Positions 1-6,064 of a stretch of 7,481 nucleotides of DNA are shown here, in pieces. Source of the stretch: Desulfovibrio sp. (lineage in GTDB: Bacteria; Desulfobacterota; Desulfovibrionia; Desulfovibrionales; Desulfovibrionaceae); the NCBI GenBank assembly GCA_014804915.1, contig JAAUYW010000042.1, positions 1,946 to 9,426 of the forward strand, in the 5' to 3' direction. Position 1 is the first letter of the stretch; each line of letters starts with the position of its first letter. The translations under genes and the position numbers were made by a program. The notes beneath the pieces were generated by a model. That model saw only the letters and a list, made by a program, of their open reading frames with translations. It did not search any database and was not told the origin of the DNA.

Positions 1-1273
1 GTCCGAAATCGAGCACAATGAAGAGGGAATGTTCAGCGATCTGCCAAACCCGCTTACTGTCGGACGCTACCATTCCCTTGTGGTATCCGCGCCAGAGAAC
101 GGGGATGTCAAATTTGACGTGACCGCGACAGGCCCGGATGGAGAAATAATGGGGCTTCAATACCGCGACCGCCCCTGGGCCGGAGCGCAATTCCATCCGG
201 AATCCGTGCTTACGCCAGAGGGCCTGCGCTTCCTGGCAAATTTTCCGGATTCGCTCAGGCCAGGCCCGCAAATTCCTTTTAACCAGATTCTCGACAGGCT
301 GGCCAACAAGGAGGATCTGACCCGCGAGATGGCAAAACAGGCATTTGCCGCCCTGCTGGATGGGGAGCTGACTCCAGCCCAGGCCGGTGCTTTCCTGTTC
401 AGCCTGCGCGCCAAGGGCGAAAGCGGCCTGGAGCTTGCCCAGGCTGTGAAAGGGGCGCTCAAGCGCGCCGTGCCAGTCCGAAAACTGCCTGCCGGTTGTC
501 TTGATATCGTAGGCACTGGCGGAGATGGCAAAAATTCCTTCAATTGCTCAACCGCGGCTGCGCTTACCCTGGCCGGCATGGGCTACAGGATTGCAAAACA
601 CGGCAATCGCGCAGTCTCATCAACCTGCGGCGCTGCCGATGCAATCGAGGGCCTTGGCCTTGCGATCGCGCCGGATGCCCAGACAGCGATCGAACAACTG
701 GAGCGGAATAATTTCACATTCTTTTTCGCTCCCTATTTCCATCCAAGTTTCAAAAATATCGGCCCCATCCGCGCGGAGCTGGGCTGCCGCACACTGTTCA
801 ACATTCTTGGCCCGATGATCAATCCCGCGAAACCGGATTATCTTGTGATGGGCGTGGCCAGGCCGGAGCTTGTTCCCCTGGTGGCAGACACCCTGGCGCA
901 TTCGCGCCACAAGCAGGCTGCTGTCTTTCATGGGGCTGGCGGCTATGATGAAATCACGACAATGGGCCCAACCGAGGTAACGCTGCTCAGGAACGGCGCT
1001 TTCAGCAAGCTCCTGATAGATCCTGGCCGCTACGGCATGGCGCCAGCCAGCCCCGAAGAGCTGGCCTGCCAGAACCGGCAAGAGGCCGTGGCTGTGTTGC
1101 GCGAGCTTGTCGCAGGCAACGGCAGTCAGGCTATGACCGACATGGTGATACTCAATGTGGCTCTCGCCATTTATCTGCTCGATAGCCTGGAAGACTTTGA
1201 CACGGCAGTAAAAAAGGCTGCAACTGCCGTAAAATCCGGCGCAGGCCAGAAGGTGCTGGAAAATGCTTGCTAA
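1..1273 (+). CDS. trpGD: Anthranilate synthase glutaminase / anthranilate phosphoribosyltransferase fusion TrpGD, 5' partial
   Basis: The reading frame is open from base 2, so the N-terminus lies outside the window. Counting the first complete codon as residue 1, residues 1 to about 80 are the end of a class I glutamine amidotransferase (TrpG). They show the RYHSL segment and the catalytic His65 and Glu67 of the triad in AQFHPES; the nucleophilic Cys is upstream. This domain supplies ammonia from glutamine to TrpE. After a linker of about a dozen residues, residues 93-423 are TrpD, which joins anthranilate to PRPP. They carry the PRPP-binding GTGGDG (171-176), KHGNRAVSS (199-207), the FNILGP region (266-271) and the metal-binding Asp316-Glu317. 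There is no stop between the domains, so this is a true fusion as in enterobacteria; many relatives have separate genes. Its end overlaps trpC by 11 nt. Identity is very secure. Confidence 0.96.
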   Translation, partial: SEIEHNEEGMFSDLPNPLTVGRYHSLVVSAPENGDVKFDVTATGPDGEIMGLQYRDRPWAGAQFHPESVLTPEGLRFLANFPDSLRPGPQIPFNQILDRLANKEDLTREMAKQAFAALLDGELTPAQAGAFLFSLRAKGESGLELAQAVKGALKRAVPVRKLPAGCLDIVGTGGDGKNSFNCSTAAALTLAGMGYRIAKHGNRAVSSTCGAADAIEGLGLAIAPDAQTAIEQLERNNFTFFFAPYFHPSFKNIGPIRAELGCRTLFNILGPMINPAKPDYLVMGVARPELVPLVADTLAHSRHKQAAVFHGAGGYDEITTMGPTEVTLLRNGAFSKLLIDPGRYGMAPASPEELACQNRQEAVAVLRELVAGNGSQAMTDMVILNVALAIYLLDSLEDFDTAVKKAATAVKSGAGQKVLENAC

Positions 1274-2039
1274 ATTTCGCGCCGCAAAAGCAGCGGAAAT
1301 AGAAGCCCTGCGAAAGGACGCCAGCCTTTTGCCAGAGCCGCGCAAAATAGCCAGGCCTCCTTTTGCGGCCGCGCTGGGGAACGGGGAGCGCATTGCCGTC
1401 ATAGCGGAATACAAGCGCGCTTCGCCTTCTCTCGGCATTATCCGGACAGATCTTGAAATTGAAGATGTGGCAAGGGCATACGCCAACGGCGGCGCAGCTG
1501 CCCTGTCCGTGCTCACCGAAGAGAGCTTTTTCAATGGCAGCCTGGGCTATCTTGACCGCGCGGCAAAAACCTGCGAACTGCCGCTGCTGCGCAAGGATTT
1601 CATTTTTGACGAACTCCAGGTCCGGGCCACTGCCGCCACCAGCGCTTCAGCCATTCTCCTGATCGCGCGAATGCTGCCAGATTCCTGCGCATTGCGCAAA
1701 ATGCGGGAGCTTGCAGAAAGCTGCGGCCTGGATGACGTAATCGAGATTTTCGATGAAAGGGATCTGGCGCTGGCCAGGGAAGCAGGCGCAAGGCTAATTC
1801 AGGTCAACTCCCGCGATCTGCAAACGCTGCAAGTGGATAGCGGCAGGCTGCTCAGGCTGGCCGCGCTGGCCAGACCCGAGAGTCATGAAACCTGGATCGC
1901 AGCCAGCGGCTTCAACAGCCCGGCCCAGCTGCGCAGGGCCCATGAGGCAGGCTATCACGCTGCTCTGGTTGGCAGCTACCTGATGGCCAGGGGCGCTCCA
2001 GATGCAAATCTCGGATATCTCCTCGCGGGGTCGCGATGA
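1263..2039 (+). CDS. trpC: Indole-3-glycerol phosphate synthase TrpC
   Basis: 258 residues, the usual length for a monofunctional TrpC. This (beta/alpha)8 barrel closes the ring of carboxyphenylamino-deoxyribulose phosphate to indoleglycerol phosphate. The family's catalytic and binding residues are visible: Glu49 and Lys51 in IAEYKRASPS, Lys111 in LRKDF, Glu161 in VIEIFDE, Asn182 in VNSRDL, and the phosphate-binding end ALVGSYLMA (234-242). Two positions are unusual. The common SESG motif of strand 7 reads AASG, so its Glu is Ala214, and the His after the general base Glu161-Ile162 is Phe163. The ATG at 1263 lies inside the end of trpGD, with AGAAGG at 1248-1253 as a plausible ribosome site. 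The stop overlaps the trpF start as ATGA. It is not fused to trpF, unlike in E. coli. The family call is secure; full activity is inferred. Confidence 0.95.
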   Translation: MLAKFRAAKAAEIEALRKDASLLPEPRKIARPPFAAALGNGERIAVIAEYKRASPSLGIIRTDLEIEDVARAYANGGAAALSVLTEESFFNGSLGYLDRAAKTCELPLLRKDFIFDELQVRATAATSASAILLIARMLPDSCALRKMRELAESCGLDDVIEIFDERDLALAREAGARLIQVNSRDLQTLQVDSGRLLRLAALARPESHETWIAASGFNSPAQLRRAHEAGYHAALVGSYLMARGAPDANLGYLLAGSR

Positions 2040-2653
2040 TCCTCAAAATTTGCGGAATGCGCAATCAGGCAGATATTGACGCCGCCCAAAAAGCCGGTTT
2101 CGATTTCTGCGGCTTCATTTTCCATGCCGCAAGTCCGCGCAATGTCAGTCTGGAAGAGGCTGCGAGAATGTCCACCGGCTCAATGCGGAGGGTTGGCGTT
2201 TTTGTTGATACCCCGCTTGCCGAAATCCTGAAAATACTGAAGCAGGCCAGTCTTGATTATGCCCAGCTGCATGGAGGCCAGAGCGAGTCCGTTGCCAGGG
2301 CTATTGGCAGGCACCGGGTCATCCGTGTGCTCTGGCCTGCCAGATACAGCTCAATTGCCGAGCTGGAGCGCGACGCGGCCCGCCATGAATGCGCTTTTTA
2401 TCTTCTGGATTCAGGACAAGGGGGAGGCGGCAGCGGCCAGATGCTGAACTGGCAGGCGCTTGGCCAGCTGAGGCTGCCCTCGCCCTGGTTTTTGGCCGGC
2501 GGCCTGAGCGGGGAAAACACAAGTCTGGCCGTGCAGGCATGCGCTCCGCCTGGTCTGGATTTCAACTCCGGCCTTGAGGACAGCCCTGGAGTGAAAAATC
2601 ATGACAAAATAATGGCTGCGGCCAGGGCAGGCCGCGCTGGGGGAAGAACATGA
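2036..2653 (+). CDS. trpF: Phosphoribosylanthranilate isomerase TrpF
   Basis: 205 residues, normal for the family. It catalyses the Amadori rearrangement of phosphoribosylanthranilate to the deoxyribulose phosphate used by TrpC. The sequence begins with KICGM, which contains the general base Cys6. It continues with GFIF...SPRNVS (26-38), VGVFVD (53-58), AQLHGGQ (76-82), the general acid Asp125 in LLDSGQGG, the glycine-rich phosphate loop (127-134), and the C-terminal phosphate-binding AGGL and DFNSGLE (175-181), a mild variant of the common DVSSGVE. The ATG shares ATGA with the trpC stop, and GGGG at 2027-2030 sits 5 nt upstream. The stop likewise overlaps the trpB start by 4 nt. Nothing suggests loss of function. 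Confidence 0.95.
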   Translation: MILKICGMRNQADIDAAQKAGFDFCGFIFHAASPRNVSLEEAARMSTGSMRRVGVFVDTPLAEILKILKQASLDYAQLHGGQSESVARAIGRHRVIRVLWPARYSSIAELERDAARHECAFYLLDSGQGGGGSGQMLNWQALGQLRLPSPWFLAGGLSGENTSLAVQACAPPGLDFNSGLEDSPGVKNHDKIMAAARAGRAGGRT

Positions 2654-3840
2654 AAGGCTATTTTGGCGAATTTGGCGGCGCGTTTGTGCCAGAGCTGCTT
2701 GTGCCCCCCTTGCGGGAAGTTGAACAGGCAATGACAGAAATACTGCCAACTCCGGAATTTCAGCAGGAACTTGGCGGATTACTGGAAGACTATGCTGGCA
2801 GGCCTACGCCGCTCACCTACTGTCCAGCGCTTTCCGGACAGCTGGGTTTCAATCTCTGGCTCAAAAGGGAAGATCTGCTTCATACTGGCGCGCACAAGAT
2901 AAACAACACGCTTGGGCAGGCCCTGCTTGCCAAACGCATGGGCAAGACAGAACTTGTGGCTGAAACCGGCGCTGGCCAGCATGGCGTGGCCACGGCCGCG
3001 GCGGCGGCGAGGCTTGGGCTCAAGTGCACAATCTATATGGGCGCTGAAGATGTGGAAAGACAGCAGCCCAATGTGCAGCGCATGAAATTGCTTGGCGCGA
3101 AAGTCCATGCGGTTGAAAGCGGCACGCGCACACTGAAGGATGCGATCAACGAGGCGCTGCGCGCCTGGATAGCCACGCAGGACTCTACCCACTACTGTTT
3201 TGGCACAGCAGCCGGCCCGCATCCCTTTCCCACACTCGTGCGCGACTTTCAGAGCATTATTGGCAGGGAAACACGCAGGCGCATTCTGGAACTGACAGGC
3301 AGATTGCCGGATGCGGTTGTCGCGTGCGTCGGCGGCGGCTCAAACGCCATCGGAATGTTCCATCCCTTTATTGATGATGTAAAAGTGCGCATTATCGGCG
3401 TAGAAGCCGCAGGCACAGGCGAGCCTGGCTGCCATAATTCCGCTTCGCTCACTCTCGGAAGCCCTGGCGTTTTGCACGGCAACTATTCGAAATTGCTCCA
3501 AACCGAGGATGGCCAGATTCTGCCATCGCATTCAATTTCCGCCGGGCTTGACTATCCTGGCGTAGGGCCGGAGCACGCGTGGCTGCAGACAACCGGAAGG
3601 GTCACATACGTCATGGCCACGGATGACGAGGCTCTGAATGCGTTTCTGACCCTGTGCAACACGGAGGGCATTCTGCCTGCGCTCGAATCCTCGCATGCGC
3701 TGGCCTGGGTTCTTGAAAATCGCGGCGAATTCAGGCCGGATGCGAATGTGATAGTCAATCTGTCCGGCCGTGGCGACAAGGATATGGAAATCATTAACAA
3801 GGCCCTTGCGGCACGGGAGGCCAGTCATGCATCCGCTTGA
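2650..3840 (+). CDS. trpB: Tryptophan synthase beta chain TrpB
   Basis: 396 residues, full length for the standard TrpB1 class. This PLP enzyme condenses indole, delivered through the tunnel from TrpA, with L-serine. It starts with the characteristic [13 protein letters not shown]. The PLP lysine is Lys83 in HTGAHKINN and the catalytic Glu is Glu105 in AETGAGQHG. The phosphate cup is GGGSNA (228-233), Asp301 lies in [10 protein letters not shown], and the pyridine-nitrogen serine is Ser373 in LSGRGDKD. A strong GGGGGAAG at 2639-2646 precedes the ATG, which overlaps the trpF stop. The 3' end overlaps trpA by 14 nt, consistent with balanced synthesis of the two subunits of the alpha2beta2 complex. 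It is the best conserved protein in the window. Confidence 0.98.
   Translation: MKGYFGEFGGAFVPELLVPPLREVEQAMTEILPTPEFQQELGGLLEDYAGRPTPLTYCPALSGQLGFNLWLKREDLLHTGAHKINNTLGQALLAKRMGKTELVAETGAGQHGVATAAAAARLGLKCTIYMGAEDVERQQPNVQRMKLLGAKVHAVESGTRTLKDAINEALRAWIATQDSTHYCFGTAAGPHPFPTLVRDFQSIIGRETRRRILELTGRLPDAVVACVGGGSNAIGMFHPFIDDVKVRIIGVEAAGTGEPGCHNSASLTLGSPGVLHGNYSKLLQTEDGQILPSHSISAGLDYPGVGPEHAWLQTTGRVTYVMATDDEALNAFLTLCNTEGILPALESSHALAWVLENRGEFRPDANVIVNLSGRGDKDMEIINKALAAREASHASA
3815..3820 (+). promoter_or_regulatory. Ribosome binding site deciding the trpA start
   Basis: GGGAGG lies 6 nt before the ATG at 3827, inside the last codons of trpB. It favours this start over the upstream in-frame ATG at 3770. 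Confidence 0.75.
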
Positions 3841-4609
3841 ACACAAGATCAGATCCGCCAGGCAGGCGGGCAGGCAGGCAGTCATACCCTTTATCACGGC
3901 CGGTTTTCCCAGGCCTGACAGCTTCTGGAAGCATGTTGACGAGATTGACCAGGCAGGTGCGGACATAATTGAAATCGGCATCCCGTTTTCCGATCCCGTG
4001 GCGGATGGCCCGGTTGTGGAGGAAGCCTCAAGGCGGGCGCTTACCGCAGGCATCACGCTCGCCGACATTCTCGATGAGCTGCGGATGCGCAAGGGCAGAT
4101 ACAGGGCCGGAATTGTCCTGATGGGATATTACAATCCCTTTTTGCAATTTGGGCTGAAGGAACTTGCGCGAGCCGCCGCCGAAGCAGGCGTGCACGGCTT
4201 CATAATTCCGGATCTGCCCCTGGACGAGGCGGAAGCCGCCCGGGAGGCGCTTCAGGGCCATAATCTGGCGCTGATACCGCTTGTGGGCCCAAATACGAGC
4301 CTTGAGAGAATGAGGCTTTACAGCCGGCAAGCCAAAGGGTATGCCTACGTCGTTTCAGTAATGGGTATAACCGGCGCGCGCGAAAGCCTGGCTCCCAAAG
4401 TGGCTGAAACAGTGCGTCGCGCCCGCCAGGCATTTGAAGTGCCGCTTGCGCTAGGCTTCGGCCTGAGCCATCCGGCGCAGCTCGAGGCGCTGCCTGAAGA
4501 CACCAGGCCAGATGCCGCAGTCATGGGCAGCGCGCTGCTCAGGCATATTGATGCCGGAGGGAGCGCCAGGGAATTTCTCGCAAGCTGGCTTGGGGCGCAT
4601 GACGCCTAG
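3827..4609 (+). CDS. trpA: Tryptophan synthase alpha chain TrpA
   Basis: 260 residues from the chosen start. It cleaves indoleglycerol phosphate to indole and glyceraldehyde 3-phosphate. The catalytic Glu49 ([11 protein letters not shown]) and Asp60 (VADGP) fall at the same numbers as in the Salmonella enzyme. Also present are MGYYNPF (99-105), [10 protein letters not shown] (126-135), the loop-6 region [10 protein letters not shown] (176-185) with its Thr, and the phosphate-binding GFGLS and MGSALL. An in-frame ATG exists at 3770. The ATG at 3827 is preferred because GGGAGG lies 6 nt upstream and because the extra 19 residues would only read through trpB in another frame. The coding sequence near the N-terminus contains a CAGG-rich tandem tract. 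The stop at 4607-4609 shares CTAG with the convergent gene. Confidence 0.96.
   Translation: MHPLEHKIRSARQAGRQAVIPFITAGFPRPDSFWKHVDEIDQAGADIIEIGIPFSDPVADGPVVEEASRRALTAGITLADILDELRMRKGRYRAGIVLMGYYNPFLQFGLKELARAAAEAGVHGFIIPDLPLDEAEAAREALQGHNLALIPLVGPNTSLERMRLYSRQAKGYAYVVSVMGITGARESLAPKVAETVRRARQAFEVPLALGFGLSHPAQLEALPEDTRPDAAVMGSALLRHIDAGGSAREFLASWLGAHDA
3859..3881 (+). repeat. Imperfect CAGG tetranucleotide tract inside trpA
   Basis: Five CAGG-like units and a partial sixth run in tandem. The units are CAGG, CAGG, CGGG, CAGG, CAGG and CAG, with a single A-to-G interruption in the third. They encode part of the ARQAGRQA segment near residues 11-18 of TrpA. Confidence 0.7.
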
Positions 4610-4809
4610 ATTCTGTCACAATAGACGTTTTCGAGAAACTGCTCCATGGCCGCATCCGCCTTGCCTATAAAATCTTTCAGGGGATATTCCTTCCCGCAGG
4701 CAGGACAAGTCATGAAAACCTGCCTGCAGGAGCGGCCAATATGGAGCGGTTTGCCACACTCCGGGCATGGCAATGTGGTTTCCGCATCGCGCGCGCCAAA
4801 TAATGCCAT
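4606..4809 (-). CDS. Small two-CxxC zinc-ribbon-like protein, function unknown
   Basis: 67 residues from the ATG at 4809, which has GAGG 5 nt upstream; the same frame is open further upstream but only antisense to dut. CPEC (15-18) and CPAC (35-38), each followed by Gly-Lys, form a four-cysteine knuckle pair typical of a rubredoxin/zinc-ribbon fold. Extra cysteines lie at 28 (in GRSCRQV) and 64 (in the C-terminal VYCDRI). Residues 44-62 look helical and amphipathic. There is no signal peptide or membrane segment, so it is probably cytoplasmic. It resembles what I remember of the dual-CXXC small (seleno)protein family of anaerobes, but I cannot verify that here; a metal-binding or redox role is inference. 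It is convergent with trpA, sharing CTAG, and divergent from dut. Confidence 0.8.
   Translation of the reverse strand: MALFGARDAETTLPCPECGKPLHIGRSCRQVFMTCPACGKEYPLKDFIGKADAAMEQFLENVYCDRI
4696..4727. repeat. Perfect 9-bp inverted repeat (stem-loop) within the two-CxxC gene
   Basis: GCAGGCAGG (4696-4704) and its exact complement CCTGCCTGC (4719-4727) flank a 14-nt loop. In the minus-strand mRNA the stem starts at the second base of the Cys28 codon and ends at the Cys38 codon. No T-run follows on either strand, so it is not a standard terminator. It may be coding coincidence, because both arms encode conserved-looking residues. Confidence 0.65.
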
Positions 4810-4814
4810 TTCGA

Positions 4815-4818
4815 CCTC
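4815..4818 (-). promoter_or_regulatory. Ribosome binding site for the two-CxxC gene
   Basis: On the minus strand GAGG stands 5 nt before the ATG at 4809. The alternative in-frame ATG at 4848 has no comparable site, so the 67-residue product is preferred. Confidence 0.6.
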
Positions 4819-4830
4819 GCCAGATTTTTT

Positions 4831-4845
4831 CCTGCCGCTGGCAGG
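4831..4845. repeat. Palindrome in the divergent intergenic region
   Basis: CCTGCC and GGCAGG are separated by GCT, giving a perfect 6-bp inverted repeat. It lies within the 60 bp between the divergent starts at 4809 and 4870. A T6 run precedes it on the + strand, which is the wrong side for a terminator of either gene. It could be an operator or a 5' UTR hairpin. Six-base palindromes also occur by chance in a sequence rich in CAGG words, so function is unproven. I find no good -35/-10 pair around it. Confidence 0.45.
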
Positions 4846-4858
4846 CATAAAGAAAGAA

Positions 4859-4863
4859 CGGAG
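4859..4863 (+). promoter_or_regulatory. Ribosome binding site for dut
   Basis: CGGAG ends 6 nt before the ATG at 4870 and fixes that start. The spacer is AT-rich. Confidence 0.6.
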
Positions 4864-4869
4864 TTTATT

Positions 4870-5310
4870 ATGGACTGGATTACTGTAAAAGTGAAGACTG
4901 AAGCCGGCGTAACGCTGCCCGCATATGAAACTACCGAGGCCGCGGGCATGGACGTCTGCGCCTATCTCAAGCAGGATGTGATCATTCAGCCGCTTGGCCG
5001 CGCGCTGATTCCAACTGGCATCCGAATGGAGATTCCCAGGGGCCACGAATGCCAGGTGCGGCCAAGAAGCGGGCTGGCCCTGAATCACGGCATAACCGTG
5101 CTCAATACTCCTGGCACAATCGACGCTGACAGCCGCGCTGAAATCGGCATTGTCCTGATCAACCTTTCAGACAAGGCTTTCACAGTCAGGAATGGCGACC
5201 GCATCTGCCAGCTGGTATTCAAGAAATGCGAACGCGCGCGCTGGGAAAAAGTCAGCGAGCTGGACAGAACCAGACGCGAGGACGGCAGCTTCGGCAAGAG
5301 CGGCCTGTAA
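4870..5310 (+). CDS. dut: Deoxyuridine 5'-triphosphate nucleotidohydrolase (dUTPase)
   Basis: 146 residues, the usual size of the trimeric dUTPase. It hydrolyses dUTP to dUMP and pyrophosphate, keeping uracil out of DNA and supplying thymidylate synthesis. The five family motifs appear in order. They are 1: AAGMDVCA (24-31); 2: RPRSGLA (64-70) with Ser67; 3: LNTPGTIDADSRAEIG (78-93) with the water-activating Asp85; 4: GDRICQLVF (109-117); 5: a C-terminal arm REDGSFGKSG (136-145) with the stacking Phe141. Two departures are clear. In motif 3 the nearly universal uracil-contacting Tyr is Ser88 and the following Arg-Gly is Arg-Ala. In motif 5, two Gly of RGxGGFG are replaced by Glu and Ser. The fold and family are secure; dUTP specificity is very likely but these changes deserve a check. 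Confidence 0.93.
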   Translation: MDWITVKVKTEAGVTLPAYETTEAAGMDVCAYLKQDVIIQPLGRALIPTGIRMEIPRGHECQVRPRSGLALNHGITVLNTPGTIDADSRAEIGIVLINLSDKAFTVRNGDRICQLVFKKCERARWEKVSELDRTRREDGSFGKSGL

Positions 5311-5395
5311 ACCTTCTGGCAGGCCAGATGAGCCAGCTTCCGGATTGCGCCCTGAAGCAAGCTCGCGTTCAGCTTTCACAAATAGAGAAAACACC
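5311..5395. other. Convergent intergenic gap between dut and purN
   Basis: 85 bp between the two stop codons. It contains only weak hairpins: CTGGC (5316-5320) with GCCAG (5332-5336), and CTGAA (5352-5356) with TTCAG (5368-5372). None is followed by a T-run in either direction, so no intrinsic terminator is called. A 23-codon ATG frame (5328-5399, +) spans the gap but has no family resemblance. Confidence 0.6.
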
Positions 5396-6064
5396 CTAAA
5401 ATCCTTCTTCGAGCGGAGGCCAGACAAGCCAGTCGCCATCTGGCTTGACTTGCTTCTTGGCGCCCGCTGCCAGAGAGACCTTGCGGCCCTGGCAGCTCAA
5501 TCTGCCTTCAGCAAACCACTGAATTGCCTGCGGATAAATGCGATGCTCAAGCGCGTGAATCCGGTTTGCCAGATCTTCAAGACTCTCGCCCTCCAGCACA
5601 GGCAACGCAGCCTGGATTATCAGGGCGCCGGCGTCAACATCCTCGGCAACAAAATGCACGCTCACGCCAGTCAGCCTCACGCCATATTCATAAGCGCTGG
5701 CTATGCCAGCCATACCGGGAAAGGACGGCAGGAGCGCGGGATGGATATTCATGATCCGGCCCGGGAAAGCATCAATGAACTGGCGTCCCACAATCAGCAT
5801 ATAGCCAGCGAGCACAACCAGATCCGCTTCGGCCTCGCGCAGATAGGCAACAATAGCCTTGTCGAGCCCTGTGCGTGAAGAATAATCCGCGAGTTCGAAT
5901 ACCCGCGTGGCAATCCCTGCCCTTTCCGCCCGTTCCAGAACCCTCGCATGCGCATGATTTGAAATAACGCAGGCTATATCCGCATCCAGCACGCCTGACC
6001 TCGCGCGCTCAATGATAGCCTGGGCATTTGTGCCGCTGCCTGATGCCAAAATCGCTACTTTCAT
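5396..6064 (-). CDS. purN: Phosphoribosylglycinamide formyltransferase PurN (folate-dependent GART)
   Basis: 222 residues against about 212 in E. coli. It transfers a formyl group from 10-formyltetrahydrofolate to GAR, the third step of purine synthesis. The N-terminal nucleotide-binding SGSGTN (8-13) is intact. The catalytic Asn106 and His108 (MNIHPALLPSFPG) and Asp144 (DVDAGALI) fall at the same numbers as in E. coli. VSVHFV (134-139) precedes the active-site Asp, and EHRIYP (173-178) marks the last helix. Beyond that, about 40 residues end in WPPLEEGF, a C-terminal tail longer than that of the E. coli enzyme, which I associate with Desulfovibrio-type PurN. The ATG overlaps the stop of the upstream cobA-hemD by 4 nt (ATGA), implying coupled translation. 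It is convergent with dut. Confidence 0.96.
   Translation of the reverse strand: MKVAILASGSGTNAQAIIERARSGVLDADIACVISNHAHARVLERAERAGIATRVFELADYSSRTGLDKAIVAYLREAEADLVVLAGYMLIVGRQFIDAFPGRIMNIHPALLPSFPGMAGIASAYEYGVRLTGVSVHFVAEDVDAGALIIQAALPVLEGESLEDLANRIHALEHRIYPQAIQWFAEGRLSCQGRKVSLAAGAKKQVKPDGDWLVWPPLEEGF

Noticed and set aside
620..1534. 304-residue open frame on the minus strand across trpGD and trpC
   Set aside because: It is antisense to two secure genes, resembles no family, and arises from GC-rich codon structure on the opposite strand.
3770..3826. Upstream ATG extension of trpA by 19 residues
   Set aside because: The basic extra segment is trpB read out of frame. The family N-terminus begins close to residue 1 of the 3827 start, which has a strong ribosome site.
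4831..4845. Intrinsic terminator at the CCTGCC/GGCAGG hairpin
   Set aside because: The T6 run lies 5' of the hairpin on the + strand, and the minus strand has A6 after it, so neither direction has the needed U-tract.
4810..5088. Longer N-terminus for the two-CxxC protein (up to 160 residues)
   Set aside because: The extension lies antisense to dut, lacks a ribosome site at its ATGs, and would add residues unlike the compact cysteine-rich core.
5316..5336. dut terminator hairpin
   Set aside because: The stem is only 5 bp with an 11-nt loop and no T-run follows.
5192..5878. 228-residue + strand frame running from within dut across purN
   Set aside because: It starts in another frame of dut and is antisense to purN, which has all catalytic residues. 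The translation is low-complexity and shows no domain.
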